A stretch of 64,000 bases of DNA from Pseudomonas anuradhapurensis (GCF_014269225.2 NZ_CP077097.1:2925001-2989000), one strand, 5' to 3'; numbered from the stretch's first letter, positions 16,991-26,818 are shown. The notes: generated by a model not told the origin, from the sequence alone. Made by a program: numbers and translations.

Positions 16991-19245
16991 TGCGCACGCC
17001 CGTCGATACACCTGCAGAAGCCGACCTGCTCGAGTTGCAGCAGGGCGCGACCCTCAACCTGTCGCGTCGGCGCTTTCTGGCCGGCACGGCGGTCGGCGCC
17101 CTGGTGCTTGGCTTCGGCCTGCCGCTGGGCCCGGCCCGCGCGCAGGCAGCGGCCGCTACCAGCGCCGAACGCGGCACTCAGGTACCGGCATTCCTGGAGA
17201 TCCGCCCGGACGGCACGGTGCGCCTGCTCAGCCCGTTCATGGAAGGCGGGCAAGGCCCTTTCACCGCCATGGCCCAGATCGTCGGAGAGGAACTGGATGT
17301 CGACCCGGCCAGGTTCGTGGTCGATAGCGCGCCGCCTGGGGAAGCCTATGTAGTGATGGAAAACGGTATGCGCATCACCGGCGGCAGCATGTCGGTACGC
17401 ATGAGCTACCCGACCATGCGCCGCCTGGGCGCCCTCGCCCGCGCCATGCTGCTGCAGGCAGGCGCCGAGCAGCTGGGCGTACCGGTTGAGCAACTCACCA
17501 CCACCCCGGGCAACGTGGTACATACCACGAGTGGGCGTTCCGTGCCCTATGGTGAACTGGCCGCGCGGGCCATGGACCTGCCGGTACCCGACCCGGCCAG
17601 CGTCAAGCTGCGCGACCCCAGCCAGTTTCGCTGGATCGGCAAGCCGGTACGCCGCCTGGATGCCTATGACAAGTCCACCGGCAAGGCCGTGTACAGCATC
17701 GACGTCAAGGTCGACGGCATGCTCCATGCTGCCGTGCAGCACGCGCCACGCCTGGGCATGACCGTCGGCAGCCTGCGCAACGAAGAGCAGGTCAAGGCCA
17801 TGCCGGGTGTGCACTCGGTGCATCAGTTGCCTGGCGCCGTGGCGGTGGTTGCCGAGCGCTGGTGGCACGCCAAGCGTGCGGTAGAAGCCATCCAGGTGGA
17901 CTGGCAGGAGCCTGCCGCCGACAGCCCGGTACGGCCGATGCCGGCCGACTTCTCCAGCGATGGCTGGCGCGAGCACCTGGCCACGGTCGAAGGCCCGTCC
18001 CGCGACGAGGAAAACCAGGGCGATGTGGCCGGCATGCTGGCCAGTGCCAAGACCCGCGTCGAGGCGACCTACCAAAACCAGTACCTCAACCATGCCCAGC
18101 TCGAGCCACCCTCGGCACTGGCGCGCTTCAATGCCGATGGTTCGCTGGAGGTGTGGCTGCCCAACCAGGCGCCGGACATGTTCCGTGACGACATCGCCCG
18201 GCGCACCGGCCTGGCTCCGGCACAGATCACCCTGCACTCGCCGTTGCTGGGTGGTTTCTTCGGCCGCCACTTCCTCTACGACTCGGCCAACCCCTACCCT
18301 CAGGCGATTGCCTTGGCCAAGGCGGTCGGCCGCCCGGTGAAGCTCATCTGGAGTCGCGAGGAAGAGTTCCTGCGTGACGTACTGCGCCCGGTGGCGGTGG
18401 TGAAGTTGCGTGCCGGGCTGGATGCCGACGGCCTGCCGGTGGCGCTCGAGGCCGTGAGCGCCACCGAAGGCCCGACCGAAGCCCTCGCCGGCAAACAGGG
18501 CGACAAGCTCGACCCGACTGCGCTCGAAGGGCTGTCGGGCAAGTCCTACGCAATTGCCAACAAACGCATCGCCCAGGTCTACGTCAAAGGCCCGGCCATG
18601 CTTGGTTACTGGCGCTCGGTGGGCAACTCGCTGAACGACTTCTTCTACGAGTCGTTCCTTGACGAGCTGGCCGACAAGGGCGGCAAGGACCCGTTCGAAC
18701 TGCGCCTGCACCTGCTGCGTGACAACCCGCGCCTGACCACCCTGCTGCAGGCGGTTGCCGAACTGTCCGGCGGCTGGAAGCGCGGGCCGTTCACTGCCGA
18801 GGACGGCAGCAAGCGCGCACGCGGCGTGGCCATGGCCTCGCCGTTCGGCTCGGAAGCGGCGGTCATTGCCGAAGTGTCGATCGAAAATGGCCAGGTCAAG
18901 GTGCACAACATCTGGCAGGCCATCGACCCGGGCAGCATCGTCAACCCGGCGATCATCGAGCACCAGGTCAACGGCGCCGTCGCCCTGGGCCTGTCGCAGA
19001 CGCTGCTGGAAGAAGCGGTATACGTCGACGGCAAGCCACGCGCGCGCAACTACGATCTGTACCCGATCCTGCCGCCCTCGCGCATGGCCCGGGTGCATGT
19101 CCGTATCGTCGAGAGCGGGGCGAAGATGGGCGGTATCGGCGAGCCACCGCTGCCCGCCGTCGCCCCGGCGGTGGTCAACGCGGTCGCGCAACTGACCGGC
19201 CAGCGCGTGCGCAGCCTGCCGCTGAGCCGCCATACCTTCAGCTGA
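16990..19245 (+). CDS. Molybdopterin-binding subunit of molybdenum hydroxylase (IorB type)
   Basis: A 751-residue large subunit. A twin-arginine signal is visible near the N-terminus ('SRRRFLAGTAVGALVLGFG', residues about 20-40), so the complex is probably exported or membrane-associated. The typical 'GGFFGRHF' loop and the near-terminal 'MGGIGEPPLP' carrying the catalytic Glu are present. It hydroxylates an N-heteroaromatic or aldehyde substrate; isoquinoline is only the family name and the real substrate is unknown. It lies in an operon with the 2Fe-2S subunit, a tri-heme cytochrome and XdhC. Confidence 0.9.
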   Translation: MRTPVDTPAEADLLELQQGATLNLSRRRFLAGTAVGALVLGFGLPLGPARAQAAAATSAERGTQVPAFLEIRPDGTVRLLSPFMEGGQGPFTAMAQIVGEELDVDPARFVVDSAPPGEAYVVMENGMRITGGSMSVRMSYPTMRRLGALARAMLLQAGAEQLGVPVEQLTTTPGNVVHTTSGRSVPYGELAARAMDLPVPDPASVKLRDPSQFRWIGKPVRRLDAYDKSTGKAVYSIDVKVDGMLHAAVQHAPRLGMTVGSLRNEEQVKAMPGVHSVHQLPGAVAVVAERWWHAKRAVEAIQVDWQEPAADSPVRPMPADFSSDGWREHLATVEGPSRDEENQGDVAGMLASAKTRVEATYQNQYLNHAQLEPPSALARFNADGSLEVWLPNQAPDMFRDDIARRTGLAPAQITLHSPLLGGFFGRHFLYDSANPYPQAIALAKAVGRPVKLIWSREEEFLRDVLRPVAVVKLRAGLDADGLPVALEAVSATEGPTEALAGKQGDKLDPTALEGLSGKSYAIANKRIAQVYVKGPAMLGYWRSVGNSLNDFFYESFLDELADKGGKDPFELRLHLLRDNPRLTTLLQAVAELSGGWKRGPFTAEDGSKRARGVAMASPFGSEAAVIAEVSIENGQVKVHNIWQAIDPGSIVNPAIIEHQVNGAVALGLSQTLLEEAVYVDGKPRARNYDLYPILPPSRMARVHVRIVESGAKMGGIGEPPLPAVAPAVVNAVAQLTGQRVRSLPLSRHTFS

Positions 19246-19262
19246 GCGCACAAGGACGTACC

Positions 19263-20606
19263 ATGACCCATCGTTTCGCAAGAACCGCTGTCTGGCTGGC
19301 GCTGCCGTGCCTGGTCGCGGCAGGCCTGCTGGCCTGGTACGTCACCCGCGAGCCCGTTTCACCGTTTACCGGTGAACAGGCCACGGCCGCCGACCCGGCG
19401 CTGGTCAACCGTGGCGAGTACGTGGCGCGGCTCAGCGACTGCGTAGCCTGCCACAGCGTGCCGGACGGCAAGCCGTTCGCCGGCGGGCTGGAAATGGCCA
19501 CCCCGCTGGGCGCCATTCATGCCACCAACATCACCCCCGACCGCGACAACGGCATCGGTCGCTACAGCCTGGCCGACTTCGACCGCGCCGTGCGCCACGG
19601 CGTCGCGCCCGGTGGCCGGCGGTTGTACCCGGCCATGCCCTACCCGTCCTACGCCAAGCTTGGCGATGACGATGTCAAGGCGCTGTACGCCTTCTTCATG
19701 CTCGGCGTGCAGCCGGTAGCGCAGGCCAACCAGCCCGGCGACATTCCCTGGCCGCTGAACCTGCGTTGGCCCATCGCCGTGTGGAATGGCCTGTTCGCCA
19801 CCAGCACGCCGTACGCCGACCAGGCCGGCAAGGATGCACAGTGGAACCGCGGCGCCTACCTGGTCCAGGGCCCTGGCCACTGCGGCAGCTGCCACACCCC
19901 GCGCGGCCTGGCGTTCAACGAGAAGGCCCTGGATGACAGTGGCAAGCCGTTCCTCGCCGGTGCCCTGCTCGATGGCTGGTACGCGCCGAGCCTGCGCGCC
20001 GACCACAACACCGGGCTGGGGCGCTGGAGCGAGGCGGAAATAACGCAGTTCCTCAAGACCGGGCGCAACCGCCATGCGGTGGTATTCGGTTCGATGACCG
20101 AGGCCTTCAACAATTCCACTCAGTTCATGAGCGACGCTGACCTGGCCGCCATCGCGCACTACCTGAAGTCGCTGCCTGGCGATCCGCAGCGCGACGGCGC
20201 AGCGTGGCAGCACCAGGACGAATCGGCAGCAACGCGGCTCGATAGCCCCGGGGCGCATGGCTATGTGACCCGTTGTGCGTCGTGCCACGGCCTGGACGGC
20301 AAGGGCCAGGCGGAATGGATGCCACCCTTGGCCGGTGCCACATCGGCACTGGCCAAGGAAGACGCCTCGGCGATCAACATTACCCTCAACGGCTCACAGC
20401 GGGTGGTAACCGCTGGCCTGCCGGATGCCTATCGCATGCCAGCGTTTCGTGAACAGTTGAGCGATCAGGAAATTGCCGCCGTGCTGAGCTTCGTGCGCAC
20501 GGCCTGGGGCAACCAGGGCGGTACGGTGAGTGTCCAGGCAGTGGGCAAGCTGCGTGAGCATACCGACCCGGCCAGCAGCAGCCCGATCATCCTGCATATG
20601 CGTTGA
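19263..20606 (+). CDS. Tri-heme cytochrome c, membrane-anchored
   Basis: A 447-residue protein with an N-terminal membrane anchor or signal (about 8-27). It has three heme c sites: CVACH (60-64), CGSCH (207-211) and CASCH (338-342). This matches the cytochrome subunits of PQQ alcohol dehydrogenases and of NicB-like hydroxylases. Here it follows the Mo hydroxylase by 17 bp and should accept its electrons and pass them to the respiratory chain. It may be annotated AdhB-like elsewhere, but no quinoprotein is adjacent. Confidence 0.9.
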   Translation: MTHRFARTAVWLALPCLVAAGLLAWYVTREPVSPFTGEQATAADPALVNRGEYVARLSDCVACHSVPDGKPFAGGLEMATPLGAIHATNITPDRDNGIGRYSLADFDRAVRHGVAPGGRRLYPAMPYPSYAKLGDDDVKALYAFFMLGVQPVAQANQPGDIPWPLNLRWPIAVWNGLFATSTPYADQAGKDAQWNRGAYLVQGPGHCGSCHTPRGLAFNEKALDDSGKPFLAGALLDGWYAPSLRADHNTGLGRWSEAEITQFLKTGRNRHAVVFGSMTEAFNNSTQFMSDADLAAIAHYLKSLPGDPQRDGAAWQHQDESAATRLDSPGAHGYVTRCASCHGLDGKGQAEWMPPLAGATSALAKEDASAINITLNGSQRVVTAGLPDAYRMPAFREQLSDQEIAAVLSFVRTAWGNQGGTVSVQAVGKLREHTDPASSSPIILHMR

Positions 20607-20656
20607 AATGTGGAGGCCGGTACGGCCCCCCGAACATCCGATCTACCGGAGTAACC

Positions 20657-21676
20657 ATGGAAAGCATCGACCTGCTGGTGCTGCGCACCACCCGCGACTG
20701 GCTCGCCACCGGTCACCGCGCCTTGCTCGCCACCGTCGCCCGCACCTGGGGATCTTCGCCACGCCCAGTGGGCTCGATGATGGCCCTGCGCAGCGATGGC
20801 CGGGTGGTCGGCAGTGTCTCCGGTGGCTGTATCGAAGACGACCTCATCCACCGCTTCACCACCGCCTACGGCGGTCCCGGCATGCCCCATGGCCTGCCAC
20901 AGCTGGTGCGCTACGGCGTCAGCGCCGACGACGCCCACCGTTTCGGCCTGCCCTGCGGCGGCACGCTCGAACTGGTGCTGGAATTCGCCCCGTCGCTGCC
21001 GCATCTGGAGCAACTGCTGGCAGGCCTGGACAGCGGCAGCCTGGTGCGCCGCGATCTCGACCTGCGCAGCGGCGCGGCCAGCCTCGCCGCCACCAGCGCG
21101 CCCGAGCTGTTCAGCTTCGATGGCCAGCGCCTGTGCAACACCCTCGGCCCCGGCTACCGCTTGCTGCTGATCGGTGCCGGCGCGCTGGCCGAATACCTGG
21201 CGACCATGGCCCTGTTCAATGGCTTCAGCGTTTCCCTGTGCGACCCACGCCCCGAGTACCGGGCCGGTTGGAACGTTGCCGGCGTCAATCACCTGGCCGG
21301 CATGCCGGACGACGTGGTGCGCGCCTTCGCCCCGGACCTGCGCAGTGCCATCGTCGCCGTCAGCCACGACCCCAAGCTGGACGACCTGGCCCTGCTCGAA
21401 GCCTTGCACAGCCCGGCGTTCTACATCGGTGCGATTGGCTCGCGGCGCAACAGCCAGCTGCGCCGTGAGCGCCTGATCGAACACTTCGGCGAAAGCGAAG
21501 CGTCACTGCAGCGCCTGCATGGCCCCATCGGGATCTATATCGGCAGCAAGACACCGGCGGAGATCGCGGTCAGCGTGATGGCCGAGCTCCTCGCTGCGAA
21601 GAACGCCGTCAGCCTGCCCGGCGCGGTCAATGTGACCCGGGCCAAGGAAGCCGAGCAGCTGTCACGGACCTTGTAG
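20657..21676 (+). CDS. XdhC/CoxI-family maturation factor
   Basis: A 339-residue protein with the N-terminal XdhC_CoxI motif ('TWGSSPRPVGSMMALRSDG', then 'GSVSGGCIE') and a C-terminal Rossmann-like XdhC domain ('IGAIGSRRNS'). XdhC proteins bind the molybdenum cofactor, help sulfurate it and insert it into the hydroxylase. ATG 20657 follows a CCGGAG ribosome site; the upstream in-frame ATG would add 18 unrelated residues. It is the last gene of the four-gene operon, before a REP doublet. Confidence 0.9.
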   Translation: MESIDLLVLRTTRDWLATGHRALLATVARTWGSSPRPVGSMMALRSDGRVVGSVSGGCIEDDLIHRFTTAYGGPGMPHGLPQLVRYGVSADDAHRFGLPCGGTLELVLEFAPSLPHLEQLLAGLDSGSLVRRDLDLRSGAASLAATSAPELFSFDGQRLCNTLGPGYRLLLIGAGALAEYLATMALFNGFSVSLCDPRPEYRAGWNVAGVNHLAGMPDDVVRAFAPDLRSAIVAVSHDPKLDDLALLEALHSPAFYIGAIGSRRNSQLRRERLIEHFGESEASLQRLHGPIGIYIGSKTPAEIAVSVMAELLAAKNAVSLPGAVNVTRAKEAEQLSRTL

Positions 21677-21787
21677 GAGCGGCCTTGCGTCGCGATGGGG
21701 CGCGAAGCGGCCCTGGTTTTCAGCTTCGCAGCGGAGATTGCCGGGGGCGCTTCGCACCCCATCGCGACGCAAGGCCGCTCCTACAAG
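21671..21787. repeat. REP doublet, inverted
   Basis: Long inverted arms 'CTTGTAGGAGCGGCCTTGCG' / complement ending 'GCTCCTACAAGG', around a ~40-bp centre, between convergent genes. Confidence 0.85.
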
Positions 21788-21803
21788 GACCACGCAGCAG
21801 GGC

Positions 21804-22595
21804 CTACTGCCAACGCTCCAGGTTCTGCTGCAACAGCTGTTCCGGCAACGCCCCGGCTACGATCTTTTCCATTTCCCGCGCCAGCGCTTCACGCAACTGC
21901 GGCTGGTTGCAGGGCGAGTGATGCGACATCGCCAGGTACAGCCCTTCGCTGGAAATCGGCGGCTCCAGCACCCGCACAGTCCCGGCGATGCCCAAGCTGC
22001 GCACCAGGGCCATGCCGGGATACTGCTCGTACACCACATAATCGCTGCGCTTGTGCAGCAGCTTCTCGAACGCCTGCCTGGCGCCGGGTACTGCCTCGAG
22101 GGTGAGGTTGGCCCTGGCGTAGTCGTCGAACTGCTGGCCATGGCTGTTGCTGACCAGTATGCCGCCCTTGTGGCCTTTCAGGTCGGCCCATTGCTGGTAG
22201 GCGAAGGCACTGTCCTGGAGCACCCAGACCACGCTTGGGGTGTGCAGGAATGGCGGGGCGATGAAGTCCATCTGTTGCTGGCGGGCCCGGGTCAGGAAAT
22301 ACCCGGCCATCAAGTCGATACGGCCGGTGCGCACTTCTTCCTGCGCGCGCGACCACGGCCCGGTATAGATCAATTCGATTTCCAGCCCCAGCTGCTTGCC
22401 CAGGTATTTCAGCAGGTCGGCATTGACACCGATCAGTTGCTGCGGGTTCTGCGGGTCGCGCCACAGATAAGGGGGGTATTCCGGGTTGCCGGTGGCCGTC
22501 AGCCGCCGACAGGGTTCATCTGCCACCGCCACCAGGGGTAGCAGCAACAGGCACGGCAACAGCCGCAAGGCGTGGCGAAAGCAACGCTCGATCAT
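21804..22595 (-). CDS. Extracellular solute-binding protein (SBP family 3)
   Basis: A 263-residue periplasmic protein with a signal peptide (about 1-25, ending 'AVA-DEP'). The fold signature of amino-acid-type binding proteins is present: 'NPEYPPYLW', 'GVNADLLKYLGKQLGLEIE' (cited as 'GVNADLLKYL'), 'GRIDLMAGYFLT' and 'MDFIAPPF'. No permease or ATPase is adjacent, so it may serve a distant transporter or act in sensing. ATG 22595 is chosen because it opens the signal peptide. Confidence 0.82.
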   Translation of the reverse strand: MIERCFRHALRLLPCLLLLPLVAVADEPCRRLTATGNPEYPPYLWRDPQNPQQLIGVNADLLKYLGKQLGLEIELIYTGPWSRAQEEVRTGRIDLMAGYFLTRARQQQMDFIAPPFLHTPSVVWVLQDSAFAYQQWADLKGHKGGILVSNSHGQQFDDYARANLTLEAVPGARQAFEKLLHKRSDYVVYEQYPGMALVRSLGIAGTVRVLEPPISSEGLYLAMSHHSPCNQPQLREALAREMEKIVAGALPEQLLQQNLERWQ

Positions 22596-22735
22596 GAACA
22601 ACCCTCGGTCGGCTGCGGCATCCCTATGTGCGCGCCATGAATCAGTCTGGATCACCTGCGGTCATCCTGCTGGCCGTCTATCGGCCAGCATTGGTGCCCC
22701 GAAGCTGCAGGCCTCGCGCCTGCACCACCCGTACT

Positions 22736-23377
22736 TCAGGCGCCCTGCCGCCGCATCGCCAGGATCGCCGCGCCGAAGCCGATGAAGGTCGTGCCCACTA
22801 CCCGGCTTACCCAGCGAGACAGCGACGGCCGAGTGAGCACGCCCTTGGCCCGTGCCGCCAACGCCGCATACAGGCTCAGCGAAACCAGCGACAAGGCCAC
22901 GAAGATCCCGGTCAGGATCAGGAACTGTGGCAACAACGCCGCCCCCTGGTCGATGAACTGCGGAAACAGCGCGGTGAAGAACATGGTCGCCTTGGGGTTG
23001 GTCACGGCCGTGAAGAAGGCCGACTTGTACAGTTTCAGCGGCGTCGGTCGTACCTTGGGCACCCCTTCTGCACCATCTTGTGCCAGCATCGGGCTGGTTT
23101 TCAGCAATTGCCGCGCGCCCAGATAGAACAGGTAGCCGGCGCCCAGGATCTTCACGGCATTGAAGAGCATTTCAGAACTGGCCAGCAGTGCGCCCAGCCC
23201 GAGCATGGCTGCAGCCGACAGGCAGAACAGGCCCGAGCCATTGCCCAGCGACGACCAGATCGCGCTGCGCTGGCCGTGGGCAAGGCTGTTGTTGATGGCC
23301 ATCAGGGTGGCAGGGCCAGGGCTGGCGATCGCGATGGCCGCGACCAGGGTAAAGGCTAACAGCGAGTGAGAATCCAT
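22736..23377 (-). CDS. LysE/RhtB-family amino acid exporter
   Basis: A 213-residue inner-membrane protein with about six helices and the LysE opening 'ASPGPATLMAINNSLAHG'. The middle 'NPKATMFFTALFPQFI' is typical of RhtB/LysE exporters of amino acids or derivatives. ATG 23377 ('MDSHSLLAF') is the normal family start; the much longer in-frame reading runs over neighbours. Same direction as the next two small genes. Confidence 0.87.
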   Translation of the reverse strand: MDSHSLLAFTLVAAIAIASPGPATLMAINNSLAHGQRSAIWSSLGNGSGLFCLSAAAMLGLGALLASSEMLFNAVKILGAGYLFYLGARQLLKTSPMLAQDGAEGVPKVRPTPLKLYKSAFFTAVTNPKATMFFTALFPQFIDQGAALLPQFLILTGIFVALSLVSLSLYAALAARAKGVLTRPSLSRWVSRVVGTTFIGFGAAILAMRRQGA

Positions 23378-23430
23378 TTCAGGCTCGTCAGACAACAAAA
23401 CAGAAAGGGCCGCGTGCAGGATACGCAGGT

Positions 23431-23631
23431 TCAGCCGGCATTCTGCCGCTTGGCCGCTTTCTTGGCGATAACTTTCATGCGCGTGGCCGCCCGCTGCACG
23501 GTGGCCATCTTCTCGGGGCGCTTCATGCCCCGCCATTTGCGGATTTCGTCGCGGGTGCGGCCACAACTCACGCACAGCTCGCTGTTGAGCTGGCACAGCG
23601 AGACGCAAGGGTTGTCGATGTCTTTGGCCAT
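23431..23631 (-). CDS. DUF1289 small cysteine protein
   Basis: A 66-residue protein with the DUF1289 pattern 'NPCVSLCQLN...LCVSCGRT.DEI..W', where four cysteines may bind a metal or Fe-S cluster. The C-terminus is strongly basic. Function unknown. It lies 8 bp after the upstream hypothetical gene, so both are probably co-transcribed. Confidence 0.85.
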   Translation of the reverse strand: MAKDIDNPCVSLCQLNSELCVSCGRTRDEIRKWRGMKRPEKMATVQRAATRMKVIAKKAAKRQNAG

Positions 23632-23639
23632 GCTGCCAC

Positions 23640-23957
23640 TTAACCAGGCATGGCTGCCCGCGCCTGTGCCGCGGCGCCCTGGAACACCTGGCGTACGTCC
23701 TCGGCCTTGACCTTGCTGACCGACCTCGCAGCCAGCAGTTCGTCGACCACGCGCAAGCCCTGCTCCAGGGCGGTGGCCAGTTGCTCGCTGTCGGAGGCGT
23801 CGGCGATATCACCCAGATAAGGAGCGATGAGGTACACGTAACGGTCCTGCAGCTTGAGCGCTTCCAGCGCATCGAGGGCTTTCTGGAACCGATCGGCAGC
23901 GGCAGGGCTCATGCTCAATTTATCGAAATGAATCAGGCTCACACGGTCAGTGGCCAT
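23640..23957 (-). CDS. Hypothetical protein, 105 aa
   Basis: A mostly helical, acidic cytoplasmic-type protein without signal or membrane segments ('FQKALDALEALKLQDRYVYLIAPYLGDI'-like region, cited as 'ALDALEALKLQDRY'). No family is recognised. It is likely the first gene of a small operon with the DUF1289 gene, 8 bp downstream. Confidence 0.65.
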   Translation of the reverse strand: MATDRVSLIHFDKLSMSPAAADRFQKALDALEALKLQDRYVYLIAPYLGDIADASDSEQLATALEQGLRVVDELLAARSVSKVKAEDVRQVFQGAAAQARAAMPG

Positions 23958-24270
23958 GTTGACGAATCTCCGTTTCCTGTTACGGCCAGGCCCACGCAGC
24001 AGCGCTTCTACGGTGCTCGGACGGGCGGGCCCGGTTGATGCCCTTCAGGGTACCAGAACGCGAAGCAGAAAGGGCCATCACCCCCAGAACTAAAAGTATT
24101 TGCCAAGTCGCGTAATGGACGTCCCACGGCGCTATCGGGACAGGCGCTGGCATTTCCTGCGCAGGATAATCGCCTCAGCAGTTTCCCGCCGAGGCAGTGC
24201 GCGAGCCCGGCAGCCCACACGACAACAAGCCTGCGCCAGCAGGTAAGCCAGAAAAAGGGCCCTGAAATTC
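23958..24270. other. Divergent gap before betT
   Basis: About 313 bp between a leftward hypothetical gene and betT. It must hold the betT promoter. I see no structured RNA, repeat or named operator. Confidence 0.5.
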
Positions 24271-26019
24271 ATGGCAAAGGAACACATCACCGAAACGCTC
24301 GACCTTGGCGTGACAGACCCCTCGAAAACCGCCGAAGCACGCCAGGACCGGCATTTCGAGGGCAAGCTCGACTGGATCGTCTTTGGCTGCACCAGCCTCC
24401 TGGCAATCGCTTTCGTCCTCTGGGGCTTTCTCAACCAGGCCAGCCTCGCCAGCCACGCCTCCAGTGCGCAGTCCTGGGTCATCCTCAACTTCGGCTGGTT
24501 CTTCGTGCTGACCTCCACCCTGTTCGTGGTGTTCGTGCTGTGGCTGGCCGCCAGCCGCTACGGCCGGGTGCCGCTGGGGCGCGATGGCGAACAGCCCGAG
24601 TTCCGCACGGTGTCCTGGGTGGCGATGATGTTCAGCGCCGGCATGGGCATCGGCCTGATGTTCTTCGGCGTTGCCGAACCCCTTTCGCACTATGTGTCAC
24701 CACCGCCAGGGTCAGCCGCTGGGCAGAGCAGCGAAGCGATGCAGGTGGCCATGGCCACCACGCTGTTCCACTGGACCTTGCACCCATGGGCGATGTACGC
24801 CATCGTCGGCCTGGTGATTGCCTACGGCACCTTCCGCCGGGGCCGCTCGCAGTTGATTTCCGCCGCCTTCCGGCCGTTGATCGGCAAGCATGCCAATGGC
24901 CCGCTGGGCCGCATGATCGACATGATGGCGATCTTCGCCACGCTGTTCGGTTCGGCCGCCTCACTCGGCCTGGGCGCCCTGCAGATTGCCGGCGGCCTGG
25001 AATACAACGGCTGGATCGACAACCCCGGCAAGCTGTTCTACATCTCGGTCATCACCTTGCTGACCATCGCCTTCGTCACCTCGGCGGTTTCCGGCATCGG
25101 CAAGGGTATCCAGTGGCTGTCCAACACCAACATGGTGCTGGCCCTGGTGCTGGCGGCGTTCGTGTTCATGGTGGGCCCGACCCTGCTGATGCTCAACCTG
25201 TTGCCGACCTCGATCGGCATCTACATCAAGATGCTCCCGGAAATGATGGCCCGCACCAATGCCAGCGGCGGCGAGCAGATGAACAGCTGGCTGGCCGGCT
25301 GGACCGTGTTCTACTGGGCCTGGTGGATTTCCTGGACGCCATTCGTGGGCATGTTCATCGCCCGCATCAGCCGTGGTCGCACCATCCGCCAGTTCGTCAC
25401 CGGCGTATTGCTGGTACCGAGCCTGGTCAGCCTGGTGTGGTTCACCATCTTCGGCGGCGCGAGCATCGAGGCCCTGCGCGAAGGTGCCTTGCAACTGGCC
25501 AATGGCGCAGTCAACAGCAACCATGCGCTGTACCAGTTGCTGGCCAGCTACCCGCTGGCCTCGGCGACCTCGGTGCTGGTAATGATCCTGGTGGGCATCT
25601 TCTTCGTCTCGGGGGCCGACGCTGCCTCGCTGGTCATGGGCACACTGTCGGAACACGGCACCACCACGCCATCGCGCCGCACGGTGATCTTCTGGGGCGC
25701 GCTGACCGGTACGGTGGCGGCGATCATGCTGGCCATCGGCGACCCACGCGACCCCGGCGAGGCGCTCACCGGGCTGCAGAACCTGACCATCGTCGTGGCC
25801 TTGCCGTTCGTGGTGGTGATGGTGCTGCTATGCCTGGCGCTGTACCGCGACCTGCGCAAGGACCCGATGATGCTGCGCCACCTGCGCGGTAACGAACTGA
25901 TCGAAAAGGCCGTGCTGTATGGCGCGGTCAAGCACGGCGAGGAGTTCTACATCGTGGTGCAGGAGAAGAAGGCATCCAGCAAGGCCACCCCAGCGGCAAG
26001 CGAAGTGTCCGAAACCTGA
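24271..26019 (+). CDS. betT: BCCT-family choline/betaine transporter
   Basis: A 582-residue transporter of the betaine/carnitine/choline family with twelve predicted helices. The glycine-rich 'MMFSAGMGIGLMFFGVAEP' and the substrate-box 'FYWAWWISWTPFVGMFIAR' segment are diagnostic. It imports choline or a similar quaternary amine, driven by an ion gradient, for osmoprotection or catabolism. A hydrophilic N-terminal tail of about 35 residues precedes the first helix. The C-terminal tail is short. Choline rather than betaine is inferred. Confidence 0.87.
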   Translation: MAKEHITETLDLGVTDPSKTAEARQDRHFEGKLDWIVFGCTSLLAIAFVLWGFLNQASLASHASSAQSWVILNFGWFFVLTSTLFVVFVLWLAASRYGRVPLGRDGEQPEFRTVSWVAMMFSAGMGIGLMFFGVAEPLSHYVSPPPGSAAGQSSEAMQVAMATTLFHWTLHPWAMYAIVGLVIAYGTFRRGRSQLISAAFRPLIGKHANGPLGRMIDMMAIFATLFGSAASLGLGALQIAGGLEYNGWIDNPGKLFYISVITLLTIAFVTSAVSGIGKGIQWLSNTNMVLALVLAAFVFMVGPTLLMLNLLPTSIGIYIKMLPEMMARTNASGGEQMNSWLAGWTVFYWAWWISWTPFVGMFIARISRGRTIRQFVTGVLLVPSLVSLVWFTIFGGASIEALREGALQLANGAVNSNHALYQLLASYPLASATSVLVMILVGIFFVSGADAASLVMGTLSEHGTTTPSRRTVIFWGALTGTVAAIMLAIGDPRDPGEALTGLQNLTIVVALPFVVVMVLLCLALYRDLRKDPMMLRHLRGNELIEKAVLYGAVKHGEEFYIVVQEKKASSKATPAASEVSET

Positions 26020-26113
26020 CGCGGCCTGTGTGGGGCCGATAGCCGCAGTCATCACCCCTGGCACCGGCTTCGCCGGTGTTCGCGGCTGGACGCGCGCGGC
26101 TACTCCCCTCGGC

Positions 26114-26593
26114 TCAGCCCTGCAGGGCGGCCTCGATCCTGGCCACATCAATCTTGCCCATCTGCATCATGGCCTCGAACGCGCGCTTGGCCGCCGCGCG
26201 ATCCGGGTGGCCGATGGCTTCGATCAGGACGCGTGGGGTGATCTGCCAGGAAATCCCCCAGCGGTCCTTGCACCAGCCGCAGACGCTGGCCTCGCCACCA
26301 TTGTCGACTATGGCATTCCAATAGCGGTCGGTCTCGGCCTGGTCCTCGGTACTGACCTGAAATGAAAACGCCTCGCAATGGCTGAAGGCCTTGCCGCCAT
26401 TGAGCCCCACGCAAGGTATGCCCATGACGGTGAATTCGACAGTGATCACATCGTCCTGCTTGCCCGACGGGTAGTCGCTCGGTGCCTTGTGCACCGCCGT
26501 CACCCGGGTATCAGGGAAAACGCTGGCGTAGAAGGTTGCCGCCGCCTCGGCATCGTTGTCGTACCAGAGGCAAATGGTGTTCTTGGCAGTCAT
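26114..26593 (-). CDS. VOC-family (PhnB/glyoxalase-like) protein
   Basis: A 159-residue protein of the 3-demethylubiquinone-9-methyltransferase-like / PhnB VOC group ('NTICLWYDNDAEAAATFYASVFPD', cited as 'CLWYDNDAEAAATFY', and 'GLNGGKAFSHCEAFSFQV', then 'CKDRWGISWQI'). These fold as paired beta-alpha units and may bind metals, but most are uncharacterised. ATG 26593 is chosen for the family-like start 'MTAKNTICLW'. Confidence 0.82.
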   Translation of the reverse strand: MTAKNTICLWYDNDAEAAATFYASVFPDTRVTAVHKAPSDYPSGKQDDVITVEFTVMGIPCVGLNGGKAFSHCEAFSFQVSTEDQAETDRYWNAIVDNGGEASVCGWCKDRWGISWQITPRVLIEAIGHPDRAAAKRAFEAMMQMGKIDVARIEAALQG

Positions 26594-26818
26594 GGTCTTG
26601 CTCCATGAAAGAGGTGGACACTGCAGTCTAGCGCGCCGCATCAAGCACCGGCGCGAGCCCGGCCAAGTGGCTGCTTCTGCAATATTCTGCAGACATTTCC
26701 GACGTCAGGTGGTGAACCTGCCGATAAAAAAACGGTCTTTCGCTGGCGGTCAACTCACCGACCGGTTCATCGGCCCAGCCACCGGGCCTACCTTTGTCCT
26801 GTTTCAGCGAAGACCAAC

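Noticed and set aside
16972..19281. A 769-codon open frame opposite the Mo hydroxylase subunit
   Set aside because: Shadow frame; the sense strand has Tat signal and active-site motifs.
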